A stretch of 64,000 bases of DNA from Mesobacillus subterraneus (GTDB taxonomy: Bacteria > Bacillota > Bacilli > Bacillales > Cytobacillaceae): the NCBI RefSeq assembly GCF_023715485.1, contig NZ_JAMBOF010000009.1, forward strand, positions 150,312 to 214,311, read 5' to 3'. Position numbers and translations under genes: made by a program. This document shows positions 43,589 to 53,898 of the stretch, piece by piece. Under the pieces are notes generated by a model. The model made no database searches and was not told the DNA's origin. It saw only the letters and a list, made by a program, of their open reading frames with translations. The first letter of the stretch is position 1, and each line of letters opens with the position of its first letter.

Positions 43589-45459
43589 TATGCCTTTACC
43601 CCCTTATCATTATCATCTTCCATTAGATCTTCTTTATGAATATGGAATCCATGATCATCTTTAATAGAGCGTACAAACATTGATCCTAAAGTTACAGCCA
43701 TGCCCAAGATTAATACTGGAAGGCCCCAAGCGTAATCAGCCCGGTACATTGCTCCGAATGCAGCAATGAAAAGTCCGAAGGAGATAACAAAAGGAATGAA
43801 AGAGTTGTTCGGCATATGAATATCGCCAAGTGGTTCAGCAGGCGTCATTCCTTTTTTGCCTTCCATCTTTTCAAGCCAGTATGCATCCAGACCGCGAACT
43901 AATGGAAGCTGTTTAAAGTTATAGAATGGCGGCGGTGACGCAATAGCCCATTCAAGTGTACGGCCATCGCCCCATGGGTCATTACCAACTTTTTCATTTT
44001 TAACACTTGTCATAATAACGTTAATTAACAACACGATAACTGCAACAGCCATAAAAATGGCACCGATTGAACTGATCAGGTTTCCTGTTTCAAGTCCCTG
44101 TCCAGGCAGGAATGTGAAGATACGGCGTGGCATACCCATCAATCCTAAGAAGTGCTGGATGAAGAACGTTAAATGGAATCCAATCAAGAATAACCAGAAA
44201 GTGATTTTACCCAACGTTTCATTTAGCATTGTGCCAAACATTTTCGGCCAGTAAAGGTGAGCACCGGCAAATAATGCGAACACTACACCACCAACGATAA
44301 CGTAGTGGAAGTGAGCAACAACGAAATAACTATCGTGATACTGATAATCAGCAGCTGCTGACGCAAGCATGACACCAGTTACACCACCGGCTACGAATGA
44401 AGGAATAAAAGCTACAGCCCATAGCATAGGCGTAGTGAACTTGATGCTTCCGCCCCACATTGTGAACAGCCAGTTAAAGATTTTGATACCGGTAGGAACG
44501 GCAATCGCCATTGTTGCAACAGCAAAGATTGCGTTTGCGATTGGTCCTAGACCAGTTGTAAACATATGGTGAGCCCATACCATGAATCCTAGGAAACCGA
44601 TCAATACAGTTGCGAATACCATGGATGAGTAACCGAAAAGACGTTTTCTAGAGAAGATTGCAAAAATCTCTGAGAAAATACCGAAAGCCGGCAAGATTAA
44701 GATGTAAACTTCCGGGTGACCAAAAATCCAGAAAAGATGTTCCCAGATAACTGTGTTACCACCCATTGATACATCAAAGAAATTAGCTCCGAACATACGG
44801 TCAAAAATTAATAGGAACAATCCAACCGTTAATGGAGGGAATGCGAATAAGATAAGTGCAGATGTTACGAATGTTGCCCAAGTGAACATCGGCATACGCA
44901 TATAAGTCATTCCCGGTGCACGCATGTTAACAATCGTAACGAGGAAGTTAATACCCCCGATTAGTGTACCCGCACCTGAGATCTGCAAACCAAGTGCGTA
45001 AAAGTCGATGCCGTGCGTTTCAGATGCAAGTGATAACGATGCATATGATGTCCAGCCAGCATCAGGAGCTCCACCTAAAAACCATGAAAGGTTCAGGAAT
45101 ACTCCACCAAAGAAGAATAGCCAAAATCCTAAAGAATTCAGGAATGGGAATGCTACGTCACGCGCACCAATCTGCAATGGCATAACAGCATTCATAAATG
45201 CAAAAACAAGCGGCATCGCTGCAAGGAAAATCATCGTTGTTCCATGCATCGTCAGGATTTCGTTGTAGAATCCTGCGCTTACAAAATCATTGTTAGGTAC
45301 AGCCAGCTGAATACGGATGAATAATGCTTCTAGTCCGCCAAGGATGAAGAAGAATCCGCCAGCAATAAGATAAAGGATTGCGATTTTCTTATGGTCGACC
45401 GTTGTTAAGAAGTCCCATAATGTTGCGCCGAATCCCTTTTTCTGAGCATAGGTACTCAC
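43588..45459 (-). CDS. ctaD: Cytochrome caa3 oxidase subunit I
   Basis: Catalytic subunit with heme a and the heme a3-CuB centre; reduces O2 and pumps protons. 623 residues, twelve or more helices. Heme a ligand region NEILTMHGTTMIFL near residue 66; CuB/Tyr motif HPEVYILILPAFG near 255; HHMFTTGL; and HFHYVIVGGVVFA with the heme ligands near 390. Starts at GTG (45459) after GGGAGGT. Third gene of the ctaC-D-E-F set. Confidence 0.98.
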   Translation of the reverse strand: MSTYAQKKGFGATLWDFLTTVDHKKIAILYLIAGGFFFILGGLEALFIRIQLAVPNNDFVSAGFYNEILTMHGTTMIFLAAMPLVFAFMNAVMPLQIGARDVAFPFLNSLGFWLFFFGGVFLNLSWFLGGAPDAGWTSYASLSLASETHGIDFYALGLQISGAGTLIGGINFLVTIVNMRAPGMTYMRMPMFTWATFVTSALILFAFPPLTVGLFLLIFDRMFGANFFDVSMGGNTVIWEHLFWIFGHPEVYILILPAFGIFSEIFAIFSRKRLFGYSSMVFATVLIGFLGFMVWAHHMFTTGLGPIANAIFAVATMAIAVPTGIKIFNWLFTMWGGSIKFTTPMLWAVAFIPSFVAGGVTGVMLASAAADYQYHDSYFVVAHFHYVIVGGVVFALFAGAHLYWPKMFGTMLNETLGKITFWLFLIGFHLTFFIQHFLGLMGMPRRIFTFLPGQGLETGNLISSIGAIFMAVAVIVLLINVIMTSVKNEKVGNDPWGDGRTLEWAIASPPPFYNFKQLPLVRGLDAYWLEKMEGKKGMTPAEPLGDIHMPNNSFIPFVISFGLFIAAFGAMYRADYAWGLPVLILGMAVTLGSMFVRSIKDDHGFHIHKEDLMEDDNDKGVKA

Positions 45460-45490
45460 AGTTTTACCTCCCTTTCAAACAATTCCCCTG

Positions 45491-46564
45491 TTATTTCTGG
45501 ACTTTCAAGCCCATCAGATATTCTGTTAATGCATCAAGCTCAGCTTTATCAAGCTCTGGATATTTCCCAGTCATCTTGTTGCCTGGCTTGTATACTTCCG
45601 GATCTTCTAACCATTTTTTTAGGTTCTCTTCATTGTGCTCAAGAACACCAGCGATTCGTGAACGATCGCCAAAGTTTGTAAGGTTAGGACCTACACGAGC
45701 TGCTTCTGGAGCAGTGTTGGCAGGAGTTACAGCATGACAGCCAATACAGCTGTTATTGAAGATTTCTTGTCCTTGTTGTGCAGTTGTTGATTCAGCTTGA
45801 ACTGGTTCTTTAACACCCTGCATATCTGCTACCCATTGATCGAATTCAGCGCTAGGCAGAGCCTTAACCTTGAAGTCCATTAATGCGTGTGAAGGTCCGC
45901 AAAGCTCAGCACATTTCCCATAGAAAAGGCCGCCAGCTTCATCAGCACCTTTGCTGTCAAACTCAAGCCAGAACTTATTTACATTATCAGTATTCGTATC
46001 CATCTTTCCACCAGCAGAAGGAATCCAGAATGAGTGTTTAACATCTGAAGCTTTCAGGTTAAAGTAAACCTTTTCATCAGTTGGAACCACTAATTCCTGA
46101 CTCGTGACGATTTCTTCGTTCGGATACTCGAATTCCCACCAGTAAAGGTTAGCGCGGACATTAATAACAAGTGCGTCCGTCTTTCCTTCAGCATTTTTCT
46201 TTTCCATTGGCGAGACATCAGCTAATTTGAATGTCGCAGCCACAGTCGGTACAGCAAGAATTAAAAGCAATAAGATCGGTATAACTGTCCAAAGGATTTC
46301 AAGCTTGTGGCTTCCTTCAACCTGCTTTGGAATTTCATTGTCATTCTTCCTGCGGAATTTCATTACAACATAGATAAAAATGATTGTGACGACAGCAATT
46401 ACTCCCACCATAATCGCCGTGCTCAACAACATGAGTTCATACTGGGATTGCGCAACCTCTCCTGCAGGTCTTAATGCAGACAAGTATGGCTCACCACAGC
46501 CGGACAAGACTAATGCCATCATTGCGAACAGTGACAGCAGACGCCATTTAGCAAGCATCTTCAT
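45491..46564 (-). CDS. ctaC: Cytochrome caa3 oxidase subunit II with fused cytochrome c domain
   Basis: 357 residues. Lipoprotein signal with lipobox LSGC (Cys23), two membrane helices (about 45-67 and 90-110), then the CuA domain (H177 in KHSFW; CAELCGPSHALM with C218, C222, H226, M229). A C-terminal cytochrome c domain has the heme motif CIGCH at 273-277 and a candidate axial Met in GNKMTGKYP. This fusion defines the caa3 type, which takes electrons from cytochrome c. First of ctaCDEF. Confidence 0.98.
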   Translation of the reverse strand: MKMLAKWRLLSLFAMMALVLSGCGEPYLSALRPAGEVAQSQYELMLLSTAIMVGVIAVVTIIFIYVVMKFRRKNDNEIPKQVEGSHKLEILWTVIPILLLLILAVPTVAATFKLADVSPMEKKNAEGKTDALVINVRANLYWWEFEYPNEEIVTSQELVVPTDEKVYFNLKASDVKHSFWIPSAGGKMDTNTDNVNKFWLEFDSKGADEAGGLFYGKCAELCGPSHALMDFKVKALPSAEFDQWVADMQGVKEPVQAESTTAQQGQEIFNNSCIGCHAVTPANTAPEAARVGPNLTNFGDRSRIAGVLEHNEENLKKWLEDPEVYKPGNKMTGKYPELDKAELDALTEYLMGLKVQK

Positions 46565-46663
46565 AGCTTAATTAAACCCCTCTTTCGTAAAAAATCTTAT
46601 AAATTTTGTTGTTAAAATATATGGAAAAATCCTCTCTTATAAGAGTGAATCTCCTAACAAAGG

Positions 46664-47590
46664 TTAAATGAGTGTGACAATTACCATAGCGACAAACATG
46701 ACAGTTAAGTATTGTAATGAATATACAAACATCAGTTTTGCCCATTTCATATCATCTTTAAGCTTCAGCAGGTAAACTCCCAATGCAAGCCAGCCGACAT
46801 TAAGAACTGTTGCAAGTACAAGGAATGGCATTCCAAGCTCAGGCAGGAAAAATGGCAACGGCAGCAATGCTGCTACCCAAAGGAAAATCGATCTTTTTGT
46901 TGCCTTGAAACCTTTTACTACTGGAAGCATCGGAATTCCTGCAGCCCGGTACTCCTCAACCCTTCTCATTGCCAGAGCATAGAAGTGAGGCGGCTGCCAG
47001 ACAAATACGATGGCAAAGAGAATCCAAGCCATCACATCAAGATTTGCATCTACTGCTGCCCAGCCAATTAACGGCGGTACAGCACCTGAGATACTTCCCA
47101 CAATTGTATTGGAAACATACTGGCGCTTGGACCACATTGTATAAAGAACAACATAACTGAAGACACCGATGAGGCCAATTACCGCCGCAGTGATTGTAGT
47201 TGTGAATAAGAATGCTGTCCCTATTCCAATCAGCAGGAAGCTCATCAAAGCAACTTTCCCTGGCTGTACTCTGCCAGTTACCGTCGGTCTTCCTTTTGTT
47301 CGTTCCATTAAATGGTCAATGTCGCGGTCTATATAATTATTAAGGCTGCATGAGCCAGCGACGATTAGTGATGAGCCTATTAATGTTGCCAGGATCAAAT
47401 CGATATTGTCCAGGAAACGTGCTCCGCTGAAATGCAAGGCAAGCCATACCCCTGTAAAAGTGGTCATTGCATTGGAATTGACGATCCCTACTTTAATTAA
47501 TGCAAGGAAGTCTTTCAGCAACGTACTTTCAACGGCTGCCGGCTGTCCGTTCTCTATAACAGCTTCACCTAAAGCTTTTGAATTAGACAT
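46664..47590 (-). CDS. ctaB: Protoheme IX farnesyltransferase (heme O synthase)
   Basis: Membrane prenyltransferase that converts heme b to heme o. 308 residues, eight or nine helices. The aspartate motif [19 protein letters not shown] (about 105-123) and a second region in the [13 protein letters not shown] block are typical of UbiA-type CtaB. GGAGG precedes the ATG. Upstream of ctaC on the same strand (about 100 bases apart), and divergent from ctaA, whose product uses heme o. Confidence 0.97.
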   Translation of the reverse strand: MSNSKALGEAVIENGQPAAVESTLLKDFLALIKVGIVNSNAMTTFTGVWLALHFSGARFLDNIDLILATLIGSSLIVAGSCSLNNYIDRDIDHLMERTKGRPTVTGRVQPGKVALMSFLLIGIGTAFLFTTTITAAVIGLIGVFSYVVLYTMWSKRQYVSNTIVGSISGAVPPLIGWAAVDANLDVMAWILFAIVFVWQPPHFYALAMRRVEEYRAAGIPMLPVVKGFKATKRSIFLWVAALLPLPFFLPELGMPFLVLATVLNVGWLALGVYLLKLKDDMKWAKLMFVYSLQYLTVMFVAMVIVTLI

Positions 47591-48206
47591 CCATATCCTC
47601 CTTCATCCCCTTTTATTTAACAAAAATCCTATTGGAATTTTCACAAAAAAAAGAAGAGTTTTAAATGCTATATCCATCGATAGTTTTCACTATTTTAATC
47701 GTGTAAAGGCTGTTAAATATTTGTGTAGAAAAATAACACCTACGTTGTATATTAAATCACACTTCACAACTTTTTTGTGAATTTTTTTTGAACAAAATTT
47801 GACTAATTTGTGTCTTACCGCCATTATCCACAAAGATCATTTTTATTGCAAGGAATATTACCTTAAAATAAAGAAGCATTTAAAAATTCTCTACTAGCTT
47901 AATTTATATATTTTTGGATAATATTTTCATGATTGCCATATTGCTGGTATGTATCCCTTTTAGATTCCGGTTAATGAATCTTGCCAGGTGATTTTTTCCC
48001 ATAAAAACCTTTCCTGCCTATCCAGACAAGAAGTATTGAATTATTGGCTTTTATTGTGTAGTATCTTAAGTATTGCTTTCTATCCTATTCGCCAAAATTC
48101 GATATTATATGGATAGAATACTTCCTTTTCCACACGATTCTTTTATTATACATGTCAAGTTTATTATTTGACAACTTATCGAACTTTGAATAAGCAGGTG
48201 ATTGTT
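47591..48206. promoter_or_regulatory. ctaB-ctaA divergent control region with TTTGTG (ResD-like) boxes
   Basis: Long 616-bp region with no gene. TTTGTGAAT, an exact match to the ResD consensus, lies at 47774-47782; TTTGTGTAG at 47720-47728, TTTGTGTCT at 47807-47815, and a near-match on the minus strand (TTTGTGAAAA) around 47639-47648. In B. subtilis ResD-ResE activates ctaA and the cta genes from this interval. The promoters themselves are not clear to me. Confidence 0.6.
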
Positions 48207-49163
48207 ATGAAACGTTCCCTTAAGTGGCTGGCTGTTTTGACCACGATCGGAATGCTTTTTGTTTTGCTCGGAGGAGCATTGGTAACCAAGACGGATTCTG
48301 GAATGGGCTGCGGAAGATCCTGGCCGCTTTGCAATGGAGAATTCGTTCCAACAGACATAACGCCCGAACTAGTGATCGAGCTCGCACACAGGCTTGTATC
48401 CGGAAGCGTTGGCATCATGGTCCTGATTCTTTCTATTTGGACATGGAAGTCAATCGGACATATTCGTGAAACCAAGTTTTTATCCGTTTTATCATTTTTC
48501 TTCCTGATGCTGCAGGCACTGATTGGTGCTGCTGCTGTAAAATGGGGGCAATCAGATTTTGTGCTGGCACTTCACTTCGGCATATCTCTTATTTCGTTTG
48601 CCGCCGTTCTTTTATTGACCATGCTTATTTTCGAAGTTGATAAAAAGTTCCAGGCTGAAAAACTCGTCATCGATAAAAGAATGACATTTCATATCATCGG
48701 TCTTACGGTGTACAGCTACATGGTGGTTTATACCGGAGCTCTTGTCCGGCATATGAACGCGAGTCTCGTATGCAAAGATTGGCCATTATGCACAAACGAT
48801 GGTTCTCTGCTCCCGACAAATATATATGAATGGGTGCAAATGGGACACAGAGCAGCAGCAGGATTCATTTTTATATGGATAGCATATGTCACTTACCTAG
48901 CTGTAAAGTATTACAAACACGAAAAGGTATTATATAGGGGATGGCTCATTTCTTTCAGCCTTGTTTCACTCCAGGTGATTGCAGGTGCGCTGATTATTTT
49001 TACAAGACTTAATTTATATATCGCTTTGGCGCACGCTTTCTTTATATCAGTACTATTCGGTGTCTTCAGCTACTTTATCCTTCTTGTATCCAGAAGCAAG
49101 AAAAATGCGGAAAGAATAAAGAATCATGATCCAGCAAGTCTTCCTCCAGCGAAAGCTAAATAA
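48207..49163 (+). CDS. ctaA: Heme A synthase CtaA
   Basis: Converts heme o to heme a. About 318 residues, eight helices. Histidines lie in [10 protein letters not shown] (near residue 60) and [14 protein letters not shown]; the Cys pair typical of Gram-positive CtaA is seen as CGRSWPLC near 35-42 and a second CKDWPLC near 190. The ATG at 48207 with GCAGGTGA upstream is chosen; an earlier in-frame ATG (48168) adds 13 unconserved residues. Confidence 0.96.
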   Translation: MKRSLKWLAVLTTIGMLFVLLGGALVTKTDSGMGCGRSWPLCNGEFVPTDITPELVIELAHRLVSGSVGIMVLILSIWTWKSIGHIRETKFLSVLSFFFLMLQALIGAAAVKWGQSDFVLALHFGISLISFAAVLLLTMLIFEVDKKFQAEKLVIDKRMTFHIIGLTVYSYMVVYTGALVRHMNASLVCKDWPLCTNDGSLLPTNIYEWVQMGHRAAAGFIFIWIAYVTYLAVKYYKHEKVLYRGWLISFSLVSLQVIAGALIIFTRLNLYIALAHAFFISVLFGVFSYFILLVSRSKKNAERIKNHDPASLPPAKAK

Positions 49164-49165
49164 GA

Positions 49166-49196
49166 AAAGGTGCAGCAATGGCTGCACCTTTTTTTG
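49166..49196. terminator. Terminator between ctaA and ftsW
   Basis: AAAGGTGCAGC (49167-49177) pairs with GCTGCACCTTT (49182-49192), followed by T-run; faces both convergent genes. Confidence 0.9.
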
Positions 49197-49226
49197 TTAT
49201 TAAGCCTTAATACCAATTCACTTCAA

Positions 49227-50426
49227 TTAAGATCTGAATTTAAAAGAGTTTTGTGAAACGATCGCAGGCTTCGGTTTTGGCTGCGATACGCTGTCCTTCC
49301 TATACTTCTCTTCGAAATTCACAAACATTGAAACATTGACAAGTATTCCCGTTGCAATTGCCAGCTGAAGCAGCGAGGAGCCACCATAGCTTACAAATGG
49401 CAGTGGAACTCCAGTCAAAGGAATGACTCCCGTTGCTCCTCCAAGGTTAACGAATGATTGAATACCAATCATACTGGCAATCCCAATGGCAAGTAAGCTC
49501 CCAAATGGGTCTTTACATTTCAGGCCTATATGGATCCCTTTTAATACGATAAAAGCAAGGCTTAACAATACAAATCCTACACCGAAAATTCCTAGCTCCT
49601 CAGATATGACGGCGATTATAAAATCTGTATGGGCTTCTGGCAAATATCCAAGTTTTTGATTGCTTTGTCCCAAACCAAGACCCGTAATCCCACCCGAACC
49701 TATAGCATAATAAGCATTCGCTAGTTGATACCCTGATTTTTGTTCGTCATTAAAAGGGTTGCTGTAAGAAGTTAGACGCGCCATCCGTTTTTCCGAAAAG
49801 ACCTCATCCTTCAGCACTAGAGAAACCGGTACTAGTAAAATCATAACAATCATGACAAGCTTCATAATATTTTTGAAATTCATTCCGGAAGATAAAATAA
49901 TCGCTGCAGCAATAAGCATGATAATACCAGCTGTACCGAAGTCCGGCTGCAAGGCAATCAGAAAAAATACCATGACCAGAAATAATAAGGGAGGTAATAC
50001 CCCTTTATTGAACTGATTTATGTAGGATTGTTTCTTAGCGTATACTGCTGAAAGATAAATGATGACGCTCAGCTTTGCCAGCTCAGATGGCTGAATGCTT
50101 CTAGCTCCCATTTCAATCCAGCTAAGGGCATTACCAGCTACCTTACCAACCACGAATAAAACCAGTAATCCTATGAGGGTTAAAACAACCATAGGCAGAA
50201 GCAGCTTTGTGCTTTTCATAGCTTTATAAGGAAAAAGGGCCGCAATGACAAATACAACTAAAGCCGCTAATAAGTTGAATTTTTGTTTTTCATAGAAGAA
50301 ATCACTATCTACTCCATGCCAGGTAACCATGCTGGCACTGTACACCATGACAAGACCGAACAGGCTTAAGAGCACAATAACAATGATCAATGAATAGTCA
50401 TAGGATTTCAGTATTTTTTTTAACAT
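49227..50426 (-). CDS. ftsW: Lipid II polymerase FtsW (septal SEDS protein)
   Basis: 399-residue SEDS glycosyltransferase working with PbpB at the septum. Ten hydrophobic segments. SEDS blocks: GARSIQPSELAKLSVI, ALQPDFGTAGIIML, GYLPEAHTDFIIAVISEELG (conserved Glu) and PLPFVSYGGSSLLQLA near the C-terminus. GGGGAAGAG precedes the ATG. It lies at the ylaO position. pycA, which separates it from ctaA in B. subtilis, is absent; the two are convergent neighbours here. Could be a RodA/SpoVE paralogue by sequence, but position favours FtsW. Confidence 0.93.
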   Translation of the reverse strand: MLKKILKSYDYSLIIVIVLLSLFGLVMVYSASMVTWHGVDSDFFYEKQKFNLLAALVVFVIAALFPYKAMKSTKLLLPMVVLTLIGLLVLFVVGKVAGNALSWIEMGARSIQPSELAKLSVIIYLSAVYAKKQSYINQFNKGVLPPLLFLVMVFFLIALQPDFGTAGIIMLIAAAIILSSGMNFKNIMKLVMIVMILLVPVSLVLKDEVFSEKRMARLTSYSNPFNDEQKSGYQLANAYYAIGSGGITGLGLGQSNQKLGYLPEAHTDFIIAVISEELGIFGVGFVLLSLAFIVLKGIHIGLKCKDPFGSLLAIGIASMIGIQSFVNLGGATGVIPLTGVPLPFVSYGGSSLLQLAIATGILVNVSMFVNFEEKYRKDSVSQPKPKPAIVSQNSFKFRS

Positions 50427-50601
50427 TGTCTCTTCCCCATCTTCTAAGTTGTTTTATCTATTCTACTATAAGTTGAAATATCCTGCCTTTGTTTAAGGAA
50501 AAGTTCGTGAAAACTTAAAACAACCTTAAATATTGTCATCTAAAAGAAATCCCAGGATTATTAAAATGTTAATTACCAGGCATGAATAGAGCCTCACAAA
50601 A

Positions 50602-50635
50602 AAACTCAAACAATCTAATAGGACTGTTTGAGTTC
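50602..50635. terminator. Terminator after ylaN
   Basis: AAACTCAAACA (50602-50612) pairs with TGTTTGAGTT (50626-50635). It serves ylaN on the minus strand. Confidence 0.75.
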
Positions 50636-50643
50636 TTATGAAT

Positions 50644-50925
50644 TTATTTTTTTAACGAAGCCTCATGCAAGATGGAAAGTTCTCTTTCCAATTGGCCAAG
50701 AATTACTTTGCCATCTGATTCTTCGATTAAGCCGAGTCTTACTGCAAAATCTATTTCTCTCGATAATCCAAACATTTGCGTATCTAAAACCTCTTCATAA
50801 AGAGGGCATTGAGGCATTGTCAGGTTATCCATTTGCACCTTGATCAGCTTTAAAATTTTATCAGCGTCAGCCTTAAGCAAGGCATGGGCTTTTTCCTGAT
50901 GGTTAATTATCATATCAGACGCCAA
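50644..50925 (-). CDS. ylaN: YlaN (DUF1507), Fur-interacting iron homeostasis protein
   Basis: 93 residues with the strongly conserved core [20 protein letters not shown], then [19 protein letters not shown]. YlaN is essential in B. subtilis under low iron and is reported to bind Fur. The start is TTG (50925), with GGGGGGA 5-6 bases upstream, giving MASDMII as in the family. Upstream of ftsW, as in B. subtilis. Confidence 0.95.
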   Translation of the reverse strand: MASDMIINHQEKAHALLKADADKILKLIKVQMDNLTMPQCPLYEEVLDTQMFGLSREIDFAVRLGLIEESDGKVILGQLERELSILHEASLKK

Positions 50926-51114
50926 CTTGATCCCCCCGTTTCCGAGCGATTACCCGATCCTATCTTTAAATTTTACCCTTAAGCCGCCAAAAATGCAAGA
51001 ATATTAAGGATTCAGAAATTATTGGATGCATGCTAGAACCCTGACTGTATGACAATTCGTGAATTTATCGTTATACTTATTAAATAATATGTCTTGGCAG
51101 GACTGGAGGAAATT

Positions 51115-51615
51115 ATGGAAACAATCGTCCCTATAAAAGGAAAAGTTAAATACAAGATCACTTTGGATCCAGGGGTATGGATTTTTGACGACAGAAAAGT
51201 AGATTTGAATACATATTTCATGCAGCAACAATCAGCAGGAAGTGACCTTGAAGATTATACCAAATCGATTTCGAAGCATTGGGACCGAGAAATTATGGAG
51301 GGAGCTGTATATCCTCCGACTTTAAAAACTGAAGTTAAATTCCAAAAGGAAAAAGTTTTGACCGGTACATTCGGTATTCCGTTCAAGTCATTTCTTGAGA
51401 ATTCAGAACCAGACAAGGACGCAAATACTGTTGTGATTGAATGCGGAAGCAATGAACAGGTAAAGCTGCCTATTGATGAAGCTTCTGCAGTTATTCTCGG
51501 CTTTTCTAAAAATGGCAAGCCATTAAAGGAAGATGGCCCTTTGCATGTTTATTATCATGACGGTTCAAACCAAGGTAACCCAATCAAAAATGTGACTGGG
51601 TTCACGATTGAATGA
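51115..51615 (+). CDS. Conserved hypothetical protein (near the ylaL position)
   Basis: 166 residues with the conserved stretch ITLDPGVWIFDDRKVDLNTY near residue 13 and GTFGIPFKSFL mid-protein; ends GNPIKNVTGFTIE. Such proteins are sometimes labelled peptidyl-prolyl isomerases in Bacillus, but I see no catalytic motif supporting this. ATG at 51115 with GGAGG; an upstream GTG-type start is not needed. Convergent with ylaK. Confidence 0.78.
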   Translation: METIVPIKGKVKYKITLDPGVWIFDDRKVDLNTYFMQQQSAGSDLEDYTKSISKHWDREIMEGAVYPPTLKTEVKFQKEKVLTGTFGIPFKSFLENSEPDKDANTVVIECGSNEQVKLPIDEASAVILGFSKNGKPLKEDGPLHVYYHDGSNQGNPIKNVTGFTIE

Positions 51616-51631
51616 TATGTAGGGTTTAGCC

Positions 51632-51662
51632 AACGGGCATCGTTTTAGATGCCCGTTTTTTT
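51632..51662. terminator. Terminator shared with ylaK
   Basis: AACGGGCATC (51632-51641) pairs with GATGCCCGTT (51648-51657), followed by a T-run; ylaK ends at its right edge. Confidence 0.92.
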
Positions 51663-53001
51663 ATTTCAGAAGGTCAGCAGCGAGCTGAGCAAGAGGTGAC
51701 CTTTCACCTTTTATCAGCTGAACATGGCCGGCAATCTGCTGGTCTTTGAACTTCTCTACCACGTAAGTCAGACCATTGTTGTATGCGTCAAGATATGGAT
51801 GGTCAATTTGTTCCGGGTCACCCATTAGAACAATCTTACTCCGTTCCCCTACCCTGGTCAGTATCGTCTTCACTTCATGCTTCGTCAGGTTCTGGGCTTC
51901 ATCTATGATGATGAATTGATCAGGAATGCTCCTTCCCCTGATGTAGGTCAATGCTTCTACTTCAATTGAACCCATTCCTGCAAGAATCGCATCCAGTTCA
52001 CCCGGTTTTTTCGTATTAAATAAAAACTCGAGATTATCGAATATAGGCTGCATCCATGGCCTTAACTTTTCCTCTTTTTCACCTGGCAGAAAACCTAAGT
52101 CCTTGCCAACAGGTACAATCGGCCTCGCAACCAACAGCTTTTTGAAGATACCAAGATCCTCAGTTTGCAGAAGACCTGATGCCAGCGCCAGCAACGTCTT
52201 TCCTGTTCCTGCACGGCCAATTAGCGTGATAAGGGGCATGTCTTGCCGCAAAAGCAGTTCCATTGCCATGATTTGCTGTACGTTTCTCGGTCGGATTCCC
52301 CAGATTTGCTTTCCCTCATGTTCAAATACGAGCTTCTTTACTTTCTTCTTCTTTGCGTCTACCATACCGATTGCCGAGGCTGAGCTCCCCAATATATCCT
52401 TCATGATTAGGAATTGATTAGGATATAAAAAATTTTGGCCGTTCAAATCAGATATATTGAGTTCTCCCTTTTCGTAAAAACGGTTAAGGACTTCTATTTC
52501 GAGATATACCTCTGCATAGCCGGAGTATAAATGATTCAACTCAACGACTCTGTCGCTGAGAAAATCCTCAGCCAGCAGCCCTATTGCATCTGCCTTTACC
52601 CTGACCAATGCATCCTTACTGACCAGAATTACAGGGCGGCCATCTTCCTTCGTTTCTTCTTCCAGGCTCAGATTCTTGGCTACAGCGAGAATCCGATTGT
52701 CATTTGTCTTTTCAACGAAGATTTCCTGAAGCTGATGGAACGAACGGTGATTAAGCTCAATCCGGAGCGTACCGCCGCCTTCAAGATTGATTTTCTCATG
52801 CAATTTCCCAGTTTCTCTCATCCCGTCTATAAGCCTTGAAACCTGGCGCGCATTGCGCCCAATCTCATCCATATATCTTTTCTTTGAATCCACTTCCTCT
52901 AGGACTACAGCAGGTATGACAACTTCATTATCTTGAAAAGAAAAAATCGCGTGTGGATCCTGTAATAAGACGTTTGTATCTAGTACGTATATTTTACTCA
53001 A
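51661..53001 (-). CDS. ylaK: PhoH-family PIN-ATPase protein YlaK (PhoH2-like)
   Basis: 446 residues. An N-terminal PIN ribonuclease domain starts KIYVLDTNVLLQDP with acidic residues in VLEEVDSKKRYMDE, followed by a C-terminal PhoH AAA-type ATPase with Walker A GRAGTGKTLL and Walker B FIIIDEAQN. PhoH2 proteins of this layout have RNA helicase and nuclease activity. The start is TTG at 53001 with GGGAGG upstream; the frame reaches 53160 but only the shorter form matches B. subtilis. Confidence 0.93.
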   Translation of the reverse strand: MSKIYVLDTNVLLQDPHAIFSFQDNEVVIPAVVLEEVDSKKRYMDEIGRNARQVSRLIDGMRETGKLHEKINLEGGGTLRIELNHRSFHQLQEIFVEKTNDNRILAVAKNLSLEEETKEDGRPVILVSKDALVRVKADAIGLLAEDFLSDRVVELNHLYSGYAEVYLEIEVLNRFYEKGELNISDLNGQNFLYPNQFLIMKDILGSSASAIGMVDAKKKKVKKLVFEHEGKQIWGIRPRNVQQIMAMELLLRQDMPLITLIGRAGTGKTLLALASGLLQTEDLGIFKKLLVARPIVPVGKDLGFLPGEKEEKLRPWMQPIFDNLEFLFNTKKPGELDAILAGMGSIEVEALTYIRGRSIPDQFIIIDEAQNLTKHEVKTILTRVGERSKIVLMGDPEQIDHPYLDAYNNGLTYVVEKFKDQQIAGHVQLIKGERSPLAQLAADLLK

Positions 53002-53199
53002 ATTGATGCCTCCCGCCTTCTTGATCTCGACTCTGGCTAACTTGGCAGCCTTGGCCGGGACTTTGGTAAAATATATGACTTCTTGAATAAAGATAGAAGA
53101 TGTTTTGCACAATAACCTTTGAGCATTTCTTTTTTTATATAGCATTCCTGCCATTCTCAAGGCATTGTTTCCATCGAAAAATTATCCGGAGGGATTATC

Positions 53200-53784
53200 A
53201 TGATAAGATTGATTGCTGCTATATCGTTACTTCTGTTTATCAGTGCATGCAATATGCAGAATAATGCGGAACAGAATGATAAAGACCATAAAGTAAAGGT
53301 CCAGAACAGCGCGATCCAGGAGGTTGACCGTCAATCAGGACAGAAGATTTCGCGCCATCTGGTGAACCTGACAACACATATTCCGAATATCGATGATGCT
53401 GCAGCAGTCGTTGTCGGACGGTACGCTATTGTTGGGATAGATGTCAATGACAACATGGAAAGGTCTGAAGTCGATACAGTTAAATACACCGTAGCTGAAG
53501 CTTTAAAGAAAGACCCTCATGGAGCACGTGCAGTCGTAGTAGCCGATCCTGATATCACAGCAAGATTAAAGGAGATTTCTGAGGATATCAAAAATGGAAA
53601 GCCTATCCTCGGAATCATGAACGAACTATCGGATATTACAGGAAGGATAATGCCAGAGGTGCCGGCAGACATGATAGAACCCCAAACAAAGAGCCCTACT
53701 GAAGATAACAAGAAAAAACTAGATCAAAAAGAAAAGAAACAGCTTGAAAATAATCAGGAACAACAATCCAATTACCATAAGTAA
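53200..53784 (+). CDS. ylaJ: YhcN/YlaJ-family sporulation lipoprotein
   Basis: 194 residues. Lipoprotein signal peptide with lipobox ISAC (Cys17), then a conserved domain (about 45-150), with ATHIPNIDDAAAVVVG-like core and VGIDVNDNMERSEVDTVKY, and a charged Lys/Gln/Asn-rich tail. Family members sit in the spore membrane. GGAGGG precedes the ATG. Divergent from ylaK. Confidence 0.93.
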   Translation: MIRLIAAISLLLFISACNMQNNAEQNDKDHKVKVQNSAIQEVDRQSGQKISRHLVNLTTHIPNIDDAAAVVVGRYAIVGIDVNDNMERSEVDTVKYTVAEALKKDPHGARAVVVADPDITARLKEISEDIKNGKPILGIMNELSDITGRIMPEVPADMIEPQTKSPTEDNKKKLDQKEKKQLENNQEQQSNYHK

Positions 53785-53840
53785 CGGGTGAGTCCTTTCA
53801 CCTAAATAACCAAAAAAAAGCACAAGGGCTTCATTCAGTT

Positions 53841-53870
53841 CCGACAAGCGCTGGAGGGCCGAGCGTTGAA
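53841..53870 (+). repeat. Dispersed repeat family A, small fragment
   Basis: CCGACAAGCGCTGGAGGGCC followed by GAGCG matches the 5' module of family A (compare 6600 and 63880). The rest of the element is missing. Part of the ylaJ 3' region. Confidence 0.7.
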
Positions 53871-53898
53871 GAACTAAATAATTTTCTGATTTCCCGAA

